In this document: piece by piece, positions 16,909 through 25,132 of the stretch
Layout: every line of letters starts with the position of its first letter
How positions within the stretch are numbered: the stretch's first letter is position 1
From: Deltaproteobacteria bacterium
GTDB lineage: Bacteria > Desulfobacterota > Binatia > HRBIN30 > CADEER01
Assembly: GCA_029262455.1 (NCBI GenBank)
Contig: JAJCZJ010000081.1
Span: 1 to 64,000 of the forward strand
Direction: 5' to 3'
Length of the DNA stretch: 64,000 nucleotides
Position numbers and translations under genes: made by a program
The notes under the pieces: model-generated
The model's database searches: none
Told to the model about the DNA's origin: nothing
The model's input: only the letters and a program-made list of their open reading frames with translations

Positions 16909-17792
16909 CCGCGGTCCGGTCCGATCATCAGCGTGGCAACCCCATGGGTGCGAGCACCGATTGTAAAGACACGTGTCCCCTTCTTGTGCCCTGCTCGTAC
17001 TTCACTGACTTCGAATCCTGTACGGTCGAGTCTCTGGCGCGTCGCATCGGCATCGGGAACACCGAAGGCCACGCCCCAAAAATTGTCCGGCTCGTCCACC
17101 GCCCCCTGATCCTCTTCGATCTTGCCGCCAATCTCCACCGTGACTCCCCCAACCCGGAAAAACAGCAACCGGACACCGCGCTGCTCGAAGCTTCGATCCA
17201 AGGCCAATCGCAAGCCGAGAATCCCTCCGTACACTTCCCGAGCCGCATCGACATTCCCGCTCATCACGACGACGTGGTCAACTCGATCGACACAGCTGGC
17301 AGCGTCGCTACCATCGTGGTCATAGCAAGCAGCTTCAGGCAGAGCGCCCTCCAAATGTTGGATCGCCATCGTCTGCACACCACGTGTGAGATCTTGAGGT
17401 AGCCAGATCGATCGCCACGTACGAACCTCGCCGGTGCGCGAATCACGCCCAGAACCGTCAACAGCATCCGGCACACTGCGTCCCGCTTCACACATCGCCG
17501 ATGCAAACCGGGCAATATCCGCAGTACCAAAGGCGAGCGCCACTGGTCCCGGTCCAACGGCCGCAAGTCGCTGCCGCAACAGGTCGCCAATCACGCCTTG
17601 ACCCTGCGGAGCCAGCAACTCGACATACGTATTGGCGAGTCGAAAAAGCGTGTTCGCCGAGCCCTGCCCCGGGTGCTCGCCACACCACGAAGGAAGGCGC
17701 CCCAGAATTGTGCCATAGTCACTGGTCGCGGCTGCCAAGTCTTCGACCGCGACCACCAAGTGGTCGAGCGATTGTACTAGTTCCAACGACAT
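16905..17792 (-). CDS. VOC-type glyoxalase-like two-module protein
   Basis: A 295-residue cytosolic protein with two VOC modules: about 1-140, beginning SLDHLVVAVEDL, and about 150-295, with DRVDHVVVMSGNVDAAREVY. Candidate metal ligands include the His of LDHLVV, the His of VDHVVV and a Glu of TVEIGG; I cannot tell which module is active. Family members include glyoxalase_3-like proteins, dioxygenases and isomerases. The ATG at 17792 overlaps the upstream hydrolase stop by one base (TGATG), and the next gene, glk, overlaps its stop by 4 bp. Such tight packing argues for a shared function of hydrolase, VOC protein, glucokinase and ligase, which is inference. Substrate unknown. Confidence 0.82.
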   Translation of the reverse strand: MSLELVQSLDHLVVAVEDLAAATSDYGTILGRLPSWCGEHPGQGSANTLFRLANTYVELLAPQGQGVIGDLLRQRLAAVGPGPVALAFGTADIARFASAMCEAGRSVPDAVDGSGRDSRTGEVRTWRSIWLPQDLTRGVQTMAIQHLEGALPEAACYDHDGSDAASCVDRVDHVVVMSGNVDAAREVYGGILGLRLALDRSFEQRGVRLLFFRVGGVTVEIGGKIEEDQGAVDEPDNFWGVAFGVPDADATRQRLDRTGFEVSEVRAGHKKGTRVFTIGARTHGVATLMIGPDRG

Positions 17793-18778
17793 CACTTCAC
17801 CGGGGCAGAAGCGTACACATCGACGCCACTCGCCTCGAGCGCGTTTTGGTCATGAGAAACAAGCACTTCGAACCCTTCCCGGTCGCGCAAGTCGCGAATC
17901 AGGCGCCGGACTTTACCGAGCTGCTCGTCCGACTCCGGTACAATCAACGCACTGTAGGATGACGGCTTGCCCAGATCGAGACTGATGCCGTCGATGTGAT
18001 TGACGATGTCTCCCGTGATGACGACGAGCCGTCGCTCGGCTCCATTCCCAACGGCGGCTGCGACGACTTGACTCCCAGGGGTGTGTCCCGCGGCGGCAAG
18101 GACGAAGACACCGGGAAAGCCCGCGATCGGTGCGATGGGCTCGGGGTCCAACTCGACCAGATCCAAACAGTCCAGAGTCTCGAGGGTCTCCAGTTGTCCC
18201 TTGGTCGTAAAGTTCGTCTTTCGACGCTGCGCGGGCGACATGAACACTTCGATCGAAGTATCCCGGCTCGACGCGCAGAGATCTCCCGCGCCGTCGGTGT
18301 GGTCGATGTGAAGGTGCGAGAAAATCACTCCATCAACCCGCGCAGCCGCGGCACCGAGGCTTTCTCGAACCGTCGTGTGGATCTGACCCGGGCCGCCACC
18401 GACCCATTCGCTCAGCAGCAAGAAACCTGAGGCCTGGTAGCGCGTCATGCCGGTATCGACCAACAGGATTCGTCCATCCGACCACTCGAACACAAAACTA
18501 CTGTGGCACAAGCGGTAGGGTTGATCGGGATTCGGATCACCGGCGCCGAGCACCGTATCGCGTGGCATCGCCTGCGACGATGTATTGATCCAGGACAGGC
18601 GAACCGGGCGCTCGCTGGAGCTTCGGACAGCAGCTGTGACGGCCTGCGCGCTCGGCAACACCGGGGTTTCGGCTCGAATTCCAACATGCGCCGAAACGAA
18701 GGGCACCAACAACAAGAGCAGCCCCACGGCAACCACCGCTGCCATCGTCACTAAAGTCCTCCTCAGCATCAGCGGCAC
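17792..18778 (-). CDS. Metallo-beta-lactamase-fold hydrolase, membrane-anchored or exported
   Basis: A 328-residue hydrolase of the MBL superfamily. Residues 9-30 form a signal anchor or signal peptide. The zinc motif SHLHIDHTDG (HxHxDH) near 175-184, GHTPGSQV (His), TGDIVNH (bridging Asp) and a late SHDQ (His) give a complete dinuclear site. Layout resembles lactonase-type enzymes that open lactone rings, but a phosphodiesterase or lactamase activity is equally possible. The gene heads a four-gene operon and diverges from the haem-type membrane protein; the gap holds a tandem triple repeat. Because it is exported while the next three gene products look cytosolic, a pathway from periplasmic hydrolysis to internal activation is conceivable. 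Confidence 0.85.
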   Translation of the reverse strand: MPLMLRRTLVTMAAVVAVGLLLLLVPFVSAHVGIRAETPVLPSAQAVTAAVRSSSERPVRLSWINTSSQAMPRDTVLGAGDPNPDQPYRLCHSSFVFEWSDGRILLVDTGMTRYQASGFLLLSEWVGGGPGQIHTTVRESLGAAAARVDGVIFSHLHIDHTDGAGDLCASSRDTSIEVFMSPAQRRKTNFTTKGQLETLETLDCLDLVELDPEPIAPIAGFPGVFVLAAAGHTPGSQVVAAAVGNGAERRLVVITGDIVNHIDGISLDLGKPSSYSALIVPESDEQLGKVRRLIRDLRDREGFEVLVSHDQNALEASGVDVYASAPVK

Positions 18779-18804
18779 ACTAGCATCAGATCATCAGCCA
18801 GGAA

Positions 18805-18837
18805 ATTCCTCGGTCATTCCTCGGTCATTCCTCGGTC
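18805..18837. repeat. Three tandem 11-bp repeats ATTCCTCGGTC in a divergent promoter gap
   Basis: Exact copies at 18805-18815, 18816-18826 and 18827-18837. The 11-bp period is about one helical turn, so a regulator could bind all copies on one face. They lie between the divergent hydrolase operon and the haem-type membrane protein gene. Alternatively this is a slippage-prone microsatellite. Confidence 0.85.
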
Positions 18838-18872
18838 GTGGGACAGGGTTGAAGGCGCAAGGCCAACTGGCG

Positions 18873-19469
18873 ATGATCTCGATCGTGATGAGAAACGACC
18901 AAAGGCAGATCATCCTGGCGGGCACCGCCCTCATACTCGGCGCCGCAACTGCCCACGCACTGCTCAGCCAATCCAGCCTCGAGGAATGCATCCGGCTACT
19001 CATCCGCCAGACCGCCCGCATCTCGGTCGTTCTCTTCTGCGCGGCATTCACCGCCTCGAGCGCTCACAAGCTCTTCAGAAACTCCGTCACAAAATGGAAC
19101 CTTAGAAACCGAAGATGGATCGGTCTGTCATTCGCACTTTCCCACACTGTCCACCTTCTCGCTATCCTTGCTCTGAAACGCATCGCAAGCGACTTCGAGT
19201 TCGAAAGTGCAGTGCTCATCTTCGGAGGCATGGCCTACGTTTTTATCGCCGCCATGACCGCGACCTCATTCGATGGCGCCGTCAAAACGATGGGGGCGCG
19301 AAGATGGAAATTGCTGCACAAATCGGGAATGTACGTTTTGTGGGCGGTTTTCGCTGTGTCCTACCTTCCTCGGGCGGCGGAATCGCCACCGTATATCGTC
19401 CCCGCGGCCCTCGTCGTGTTTGCGCTGGTCCTTCGAATCGCAGCCTACGCCAACACACGTACCTCTTGA
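18873..19469 (+). CDS. Ferric-reductase-like transmembrane (haem b) protein
   Basis: A 198-residue integral membrane protein with about six hydrophobic helices, similar in plan to the ferric-reductase-like/MsrQ haem b domain. Histidines in or near helices that could ligate haem are seen in TAHALLS, SSAHKLF, LSHTVHLLA and LLHKSGMY. It has no flavin or NAD(P)H domain, so it would need a partner dehydrogenase or quinone as electron donor. ATG 18873 is chosen (ATG 18888 is an alternative); an in-frame extension to 18585 would overlap the opposite-strand hydrolase gene and has no hydrophobic or domain support. No MsrP partner is visible in the window. Confidence 0.65.
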   Translation: MISIVMRNDQRQIILAGTALILGAATAHALLSQSSLEECIRLLIRQTARISVVLFCAAFTASSAHKLFRNSVTKWNLRNRRWIGLSFALSHTVHLLAILALKRIASDFEFESAVLIFGGMAYVFIAAMTATSFDGAVKTMGARRWKLLHKSGMYVLWAVFAVSYLPRAAESPPYIVPAALVVFALVLRIAAYANTRTS

Positions 19470-19514
19470 CGGCGTCCCCTCCTTGCGTGGATAACCACAG
19501 CGGGGAGAGTTCAC

Positions 19515-20645
19515 ATGGTCGTCTTTAGCATCGTGATCGGTGTCATCCTTGCGTGGGGCCCCGGCCCAGCATTCGCGCGAATGGAGGCCCATGATCTCGT
19601 ACCATCGGCAACGCTTCTGGTTCCCTACTTCGAGGTCGACCCGAGCCTGGAGAAACCGTCTGTAACCACCGAACTGGTCGTCAGCAATACGACGCCGACC
19701 AACATCATCTGCATCACCCACTTCACCCTCTACACGGATCAAGGAATTCCGACCATCAACTTCAACGCGTTGATACCACCAGGTGGGACGGTCGAAATCG
19801 ATCTCTATGCTTTGTTCACCGAGGGCGAGCTTCCCTTTGAAGCGTTCGGCACCGACTGCGAAGCCATGTCATCGAACGCTCCGGTGTCGGCCGGCGCCCT
19901 CCAACGAGCGCATAGTGGCAGATCCTCAGCAATCTTTGGCGGGCTCTGCGGAGCTATTCCTCGCACGGACACCATCGCCCGCGGTTTCATCACCATCGAC
20001 ACCGCAGACGAATGCACCGATCAAACCCCGCGTGACGCCGACTACTTCAGCGACGTGGCCACCGAAGAAAACATCCTGACGGGACACTATACGATCCGCT
20101 CGGCATCCCCCACGACCGCTGTCTCGGCACCAATGGTCCACATCGAGGCCGACAGCACCAGCATCGGCGCGGAGACATTCTACTACGAGTTCCAATCTCC
20201 AAAATCGACGGCCGATGGCCGAGAACCGCTCGAGCAGCGCTGGACGGTTCCGTACTACTACAACTTCACCGACCTCATCTGCTGGCGCGACTTTCTGGCC
20301 GACGAGCCCTTCGAATGTGAAAAGTTCTTCGTCATTCCACCCGTGCAGGTCGACGTCGCGCATCACGACGGCAATTTCGTGGAAGTCGTTTCCGAACCCT
20401 GTGCGCAAGCCTCGGGACGCCTACCCGCCAGTTCCATATTGCAACAATTCGTCAGCAAGACCGGCTCACTGACCGTGGATGTCGATCCGGACTTCGGCAT
20501 GTCGCTTTCCGGCGGCTTCACCCCGCGCCCGCAAGTCTACATTTCGGCAATTCACCAGCTCCATCCCAACGGTCTTTCGATCCATGTACCAGGAGTCCCT
20601 GCGGGCGATGCTTTCCGCTCTCTCTTTTCGGAGGCGACGCGATGA
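19515..20645 (+). CDS. Secreted protein of unknown family, paralogue A
   Basis: A 376-residue exported protein with signal peptide 1-21 (PAFARM). I recognise no domain. It shares a framework with the next gene: SATLLVPYFEVD at the mature N-terminus, [13 protein letters not shown] in the middle, LTGHYTIRS, EPLEQRW and a C-terminal region. Seven to eight cysteines suggest disulfides. Beta-rich composition and Thr/Ser content suggest an extracellular or outer-surface role. GGGGAGAG lies shortly before ATG 19515. Its stop overlaps the start of paralogue B by 4 bp, and B overlaps the dockerin-like gene by 4 bp, forming one coupled unit. It could be a surface or matrix component; no catalytic motif is visible. 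Confidence 0.78.
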   Translation: MVVFSIVIGVILAWGPGPAFARMEAHDLVPSATLLVPYFEVDPSLEKPSVTTELVVSNTTPTNIICITHFTLYTDQGIPTINFNALIPPGGTVEIDLYALFTEGELPFEAFGTDCEAMSSNAPVSAGALQRAHSGRSSAIFGGLCGAIPRTDTIARGFITIDTADECTDQTPRDADYFSDVATEENILTGHYTIRSASPTTAVSAPMVHIEADSTSIGAETFYYEFQSPKSTADGREPLEQRWTVPYYYNFTDLICWRDFLADEPFECEKFFVIPPVQVDVAHHDGNFVEVVSEPCAQASGRLPASSILQQFVSKTGSLTVDVDPDFGMSLSGGFTPRPQVYISAIHQLHPNGLSIHVPGVPAGDAFRSLFSEATR

Positions 20646-21802
20646 GACTCACGATCGTCGCGATCCTGGTCGCAGTGACAGTGGTAGCCCAACCAACATC
20701 GGGAGCTTTTCTAGCTCAGGACGCCACCCCAGCGGCAACCTTGTTGCTACCCTACTTCGAAGTCGATCTCGACGACGCGAACGGCCCCAACACCGTTTTC
20801 CGGGTCAACAACATCGCGCCGTTTCCGGTCCTTGCCCACGTCGTGCTGTGGACCGACTGGGCGGTACCGACTCTTGGCTTCGAGATCTTTCTCAATGGTT
20901 CCGGCAGCGTCGATGTCGATCTGCGCGACGTATTTGCAGGACGCCTTCCGGGGACTGTCCCACTCGTTCTGGCCGCCGCTCGGACCAATGGCAGCATTCC
21001 AGTCAGCTGCGGCAACGACACCCTCGACCTCGCCAGTGTTACCCACATCAACGTCGCACACTCCGGGGGCCCTTCTGCTGTGTACGGGCAGCGGTGCGCG
21101 GGCGAAGATTTCAACGATCGCCGCGCCCGCGGATTCATCACCATCGACACTCTTTTTGACTGCACCGATGACCTACCAAGTGATTCTGAGTACTTCGGCG
21201 AAACCACAGCACTTTCGAACAGTAATGTGCTCACCGGATACTACGCTTTCCTCAACCGGACGAAGGGAACCAGCGCAGGAGCGCTCCTGGTCTCGATCGA
21301 GGCGCGCAACAATGTCAACGGCGAGTCATTCTACAGTCGCTTCGCGGCTTCCGACGGCGACGACGATCGCGAGCCGCTACCCAGAAGTTGGGTCGGTCAG
21401 TATTTCAACGACGCGAGAGAGACCGACGTCATCACCTGGCGCGACCCGGGTCAGGAGGTCAACCCGATTCCGTGCGGAGGGACACCGCCGGCGTTCCCGC
21501 TCCTCGACACTTTCGTCTTCCTGCGCAGCCCAGCCGGTGCCTCGTTCAACGCCAGTGAGTTCGTTCCATTCCCAACCGCCGCCAATCGAACGACAGTCGG
21601 AAGCGCTACCCTGCCAAGTCCTTATCCGTTTGGATTACTGTCATTGTCGGTTCCGTCGTTTCCCTTAGCCGTGCTGAGCGGCATCTCCATCGCAGACGAG
21701 CCACAAGCGTTCGTGACCTTTCTGCACCGCCTCGACGAAGACCGAGCGGTCATGGTTCCGGCGAGCTCGCGCCCAACACCGACCCCGGATTTCCTTCCAT
21801 GA
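20642..21802 (+). CDS. Secreted protein of unknown family, paralogue B
   Basis: A 386-residue exported protein, signal peptide 1-22 (TSGAF). Shared with paralogue [34 protein letters not shown] and REPLPRSW; the middle and ends differ, indicating tandem duplication followed by divergence rather than recent copying. It ends in a short Pro/Thr segment TPTPDFLP, like a remnant of the longer linkers in its neighbours, but without a visible dockerin or sorting tail. Four-base overlaps on both sides imply translational coupling with paralogue A and the dockerin-like gene. Function unknown; a shared structural role with the neighbours is inferred. Confidence 0.78.
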   Translation: MRLTIVAILVAVTVVAQPTSGAFLAQDATPAATLLLPYFEVDLDDANGPNTVFRVNNIAPFPVLAHVVLWTDWAVPTLGFEIFLNGSGSVDVDLRDVFAGRLPGTVPLVLAAARTNGSIPVSCGNDTLDLASVTHINVAHSGGPSAVYGQRCAGEDFNDRRARGFITIDTLFDCTDDLPSDSEYFGETTALSNSNVLTGYYAFLNRTKGTSAGALLVSIEARNNVNGESFYSRFAASDGDDDREPLPRSWVGQYFNDARETDVITWRDPGQEVNPIPCGGTPPAFPLLDTFVFLRSPAGASFNASEFVPFPTAANRTTVGSATLPSPYPFGLLSLSVPSFPLAVLSGISIADEPQAFVTFLHRLDEDRAVMVPASSRPTPTPDFLP

Positions 21803-23310
21803 CCGGACGCGCGACGATACACCGCATCTTGCCGGCCGTGGCCGCACTGACGGTCGCCCTGTCTCTTGGAGAACTCGCCATTCAACAGGCGCGTGGCGGA
21901 GTGGCTGGCGGCCCCCTGGTATTCGACTGCGAGATCTTTGGAGGCAACTGCTCGCGCAACTTGTTCGACGCGACCGACTTTGGCAACACAACCTTCACCC
22001 ACAGCATCAGTCTCGATGTGCCCGGTGGCATGTGCGATACCGCGGCAGCGGTCGGTGTCGATGTGCAAATCGACCACTCGTGGGTGGGAGACCTGGAGCT
22101 AACGCTACAAAAGGATTCGCTGAACCATACCGCGGTCTTGCTCGATCGGCCGGGAGCGGAACGCTACTTCCCCTTCGGCTGCCCCGGGATCGGCGTCGAC
22201 GCCCGAATCAGCGATGGGCCGAGCCGGCGTGCCGATGACGCGTGCGCCATCACGATTCCGAGCATTGAGGGAAACCTGGCTTCGTCGGCACTGTTCAGCC
22301 ATCTCACCATCACACCGAGCATCGCACCCACCTTCGACGGCTGCGCTTTCGAGCGCTTCGAGGGGACGTTCATGCCGTCCTTCAACTCGACTGTCTTGGA
22401 AAGCGGCTGTCCACCCATGGACCGCCTGGGGATCGATTGCTTTTTTCGCGGACGTTTCAACGAATCGTGCGGCGGCGAGGCTACGGTTCGTTTGACGACC
22501 CAAGGCGATCCCATCACCGCGACGATGCTCATCCTCGAGGAAGCCCCGGCGCGATTCCAGGCCGACGTCGAATCGGGCAGCGTAGCGGCCCTCACCCTAT
22601 TCGAGATCATTCCATCGCGCGAAGACTCCGGACTTGCACAGCTTTCGGGCTCGAGCCTCTCGCCCTTCACGGGCGCGGAGTGCGCGGGGACTTGGACACT
22701 CAATGTGACCGACCACGCCTCGCCAAACCGGGGCAGGTTGCTCGGCTGGTCTCTGGTCCTCGATCCGGTCGTAACGCCCACCCCAACCAGTACCGCTACC
22801 GATACTCCAACGACGACGCCAACCTCAACAAACACCGCGACGGCAACACCAACCGGAACGCCGACCGAAATGCCGACCGAGAGCCCTACGGCGACAGCCA
22901 CATCGACCCAGACCAAGTCTCCAACTGGAAACACTCCGACGGTTACCGTGCCGCCAACAGAATCACCGACCAATGCGACTCCAGCCACTGCAACTGCAAC
23001 CGCTACGGACACGGCCGCCGGACCGACATCGACGGCCACCGCAACACCAACCGGATCCTTGCCGACCGCGACCGATACACCAACACAAAGCGAAACCCCG
23101 CCATCCCCCACGCCTGGCGAAATCGCCTGCGTCGGTGACTGCAACGGCAATGGCGTGGTCGCAATCAACGAGCTCGTTCGCGGCGTCAACATCGCCCTCG
23201 GTTCAGCTCCGCTCGACATCTGCCCCTCGTTTGACCGCAACGGCGATGGATCTGTATCGATCAGCGAGCTCGTCGCTGCCGTCAACAACGCACTAACCGG
23301 TTGCCCATGA
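21799..23310 (+). CDS. Secreted P-domain-like protein with Thr/Pro linker and C-terminal dockerin-like domain
   Basis: A 503-residue exported protein. Signal sequence about 1-33. Residues about 45-325 resemble proprotein-convertase P domains: [11 protein letters not shown] near 95 and [18 protein letters not shown] near 300. Residues about 327-430 are a Thr/Pro/Ala linker. Residues 446-503 form two calcium-loop-like repeats, [14 protein letters not shown] (from 447) and [14 protein letters not shown] (from 479), each with Asp/Asn at ligand positions, framed by Cys448 and Cys502. This is the dockerin type I-like plan. The start overlaps paralogue B by 4 bp. A cohesin-like domain is encoded at 12678-14327, so a calcium-dependent surface pairing is possible. 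P domains normally accompany a protease, and none is visible here. Confidence 0.75.
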   Translation: MTGRATIHRILPAVAALTVALSLGELAIQQARGGVAGGPLVFDCEIFGGNCSRNLFDATDFGNTTFTHSISLDVPGGMCDTAAAVGVDVQIDHSWVGDLELTLQKDSLNHTAVLLDRPGAERYFPFGCPGIGVDARISDGPSRRADDACAITIPSIEGNLASSALFSHLTITPSIAPTFDGCAFERFEGTFMPSFNSTVLESGCPPMDRLGIDCFFRGRFNESCGGEATVRLTTQGDPITATMLILEEAPARFQADVESGSVAALTLFEIIPSREDSGLAQLSGSSLSPFTGAECAGTWTLNVTDHASPNRGRLLGWSLVLDPVVTPTPTSTATDTPTTTPTSTNTATATPTGTPTEMPTESPTATATSTQTKSPTGNTPTVTVPPTESPTNATPATATATATDTAAGPTSTATATPTGSLPTATDTPTQSETPPSPTPGEIACVGDCNGNGVVAINELVRGVNIALGSAPLDICPSFDRNGDGSVSISELVAAVNNALTGCP

Positions 23311-23365
23311 CGATCGTCGAAACGTTCAGCTCTCACGTCAGGACCAACTCTGCTACGCAGGTCCG

Positions 23366-23803
23366 ATGGCAACCGAAATCCGAGCCGCCAAAGGTTCCGA
23401 CGAGGGTCAGGTCACTGCCCTGTGGCGGGACGTATTTCCACGCGCGCCCGCCCACAACGATCTGGTCGACGACTTCCGCCTCATGTTGTCTCACCAGCCT
23501 GGGCTATTTCTCGTAGCAGCTGATGCGGGGACCATCGTGGGCGCAACGATGGCTGGCTTCGACGGACACCGGGGATGGCTGCACTACGTCAGCGTCGCGA
23601 ACCAATGGCGCCGCAAAGGAATCGCGACCGCACTCGTTCGCGCGGCCGAGGCGAGACTCAGCGAGCTCGGATGCCCGAAAGCCAATCTTCAAGTACGAAG
23701 CGAGGCCGCCGAGGTCGTCGCCTTCTACGAGTCCCTCGGGTACGCGACCGAACCTCGCATCAGCATGGGAAAACTACTGAGACCTAGGCTCGCTCCTGAA
23801 TAG
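23366..23803 (+). CDS. GNAT N-acetyltransferase (YpeA-like)
   Basis: A 145-residue GCN5-related acetyltransferase with all core strands: ATEIRAAKGSDEGQV (strand 1), the acetyl-CoA pyrophosphate loop NQWRRKGIATALV near 72-84 and the closing SEAAEVVAFYESLGY segment that is typical of the family. Similarity in plan is closest to YpeA-like proteins of uncharacterised substrate. It is a single gene, 55 bp after the dockerin-like gene on the same strand and converging with the ankyrin gene. Cytosolic. An aminoglycoside-, polyamine- or protein-directed activity cannot be separated from sequence. Confidence 0.87.
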   Translation: MATEIRAAKGSDEGQVTALWRDVFPRAPAHNDLVDDFRLMLSHQPGLFLVAADAGTIVGATMAGFDGHRGWLHYVSVANQWRRKGIATALVRAAEARLSELGCPKANLQVRSEAAEVVAFYESLGYATEPRISMGKLLRPRLAPE

Positions 23804-23876
23804 TTCCTGCGCTTCAGAGCGGGCCACGACATTGCGCCCGGATCTCTGCATGGGCGCCGGCAAGCCATTCAAAAGA

Positions 23877-25058
23877 TCAGCTTCGGTCGCGGTGACTCTG
23901 CAGAAGCGCGGCGGTTTCGTCTTGGCCGGCGTGGAGTGCCCAACCCAGGGGAGTCCCAGCGAAGGTGTCGTCCTCGAGCAGAGCATTGGCGCCGCGTTCA
24001 AGCAGCAGGCGCACCGTCTCCACCCGGCCATTCTCGGCGGCTTTGTGGAGCGGGGTAACACCGCCGGGGTCGGCGCCGTCGATATCGGCGCCGAGGTCCA
24101 ACAGAAGCTTAACCTTTGCGATCTCTCCTTGCTGCGCGGCGTCGCGCAGCAACGTCGGATCGTCGAGGCAGCTCGGGTCGTCACCGAGCCAGCGCGCGGC
24201 CTCGGTAGCGTCGCCGCTCGCGCAAGCCATACGGAAGTGCTCGGCGGTCGTGAACGGAATGATCTCGGCGCCTGCTGCTACCAGAATTCTTGCGACATCA
24301 TCGCGGCCGCCGAGCAAGGCGTTGTTGCGGATCGGACGGTTGTTGTACGGGTTGTGACTACTGGGATCGGCGCCGTGCTCGAGCAACAGCGCGATCCGCT
24401 CCGTGAAACCGCAATCCACCGCATGGGCAAGGACGAAATCGAGGGTGCGCGGCCTTGGCCCGTCGCCCATGTCCCAGTTGATCCGATCCTCGGGACCCAA
24501 GCCTCGGTCGATCAGCAAGCGCAGCCACGAGTCATCACTCCGATGCATCGTGTTGTAGAGCCCCTGCGGATCGTTGGGGGACGCACCTGCGTCGAGCAAA
24601 AGCGCGGCCAGCTCACCCGCCTCGGCGTGCGGCGGCTGATTCTCCGGCCCCTGCTCACCTTCACCCATCACCCCCGTGAGCGCGGAAAAGCCTCCGCCCC
24701 AAAGGGAGAATGCCGTGTTGGGGTCGGCGCCGTGCTGCAGCAGTACACGAGCGGTGCTCACCGCATCGACCCGCAAGACGGAGGACGTGACACGCGCATA
24801 GCAAAGGTAAAGCAGCGGATCCCAATCACGCGGCCCACCTCGAGTGGCGGCAGCTCTCGGATCGCCATCAAGTCGCTCGGTGACGACGTCGACCGCTCCG
24901 ATCGCCGCCGCGACGAAGACGTTAGTCGAAGCGATATCGAGATGATCGGCCAAGACTTTCGCAGCCTCCACACGCCGCTCCGGACGATCGGCAGGCGTAT
25001 ACGTAAGGCAGGCAAGGTCCAGGAAGCGGTCGGCGGGGGTTTGCTGGTCGGTCGTCAT
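23877..25058 (-). CDS. Ankyrin-repeat protein
   Basis: A 393-residue protein made largely of ankyrin repeats. Recognisable units include FTERIALLLEHGADPSS, DDVARILVAAGAEI and VETVRLLLERGANALL, and GDATEAARWLGDD and IAKVKLLLDLGADIDGA between them. Helix-turn-helix spacing is about 33 residues. Such proteins mediate protein-protein contacts; no enzyme domain or membrane segment is visible. The start is chosen at ATG 25058 because the region upstream (Arg/Gly/Cys-rich) overlaps the next gene and lacks ankyrin pattern; ATG 25094 is an alternative. No clear RBS. It shares the strand of the FAD oxidoreductase upstream, but a 74-bp gap leaves co-transcription open. Confidence 0.82.
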   Translation of the reverse strand: MTTDQQTPADRFLDLACLTYTPADRPERRVEAAKVLADHLDIASTNVFVAAAIGAVDVVTERLDGDPRAAATRGGPRDWDPLLYLCYARVTSSVLRVDAVSTARVLLQHGADPNTAFSLWGGGFSALTGVMGEGEQGPENQPPHAEAGELAALLLDAGASPNDPQGLYNTMHRSDDSWLRLLIDRGLGPEDRINWDMGDGPRPRTLDFVLAHAVDCGFTERIALLLEHGADPSSHNPYNNRPIRNNALLGGRDDVARILVAAGAEIIPFTTAEHFRMACASGDATEAARWLGDDPSCLDDPTLLRDAAQQGEIAKVKLLLDLGADIDGADPGGVTPLHKAAENGRVETVRLLLERGANALLEDDTFAGTPLGWALHAGQDETAALLQSHRDRS

Positions 25059-25132
25059 CGGGTGCGGGCCAAAGCCAAGGCCGCACGACACCATGTTGTC
25101 GCCCACGACACAAGACGCGGCCTGCGCTGGCG

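Noticed and set aside
22164-23372. 402-codon minus-strand ORF
   Set aside because: Antisense shadow of the P-domain/dockerin-like gene; same linker-driven open frame, no recognisable domain.
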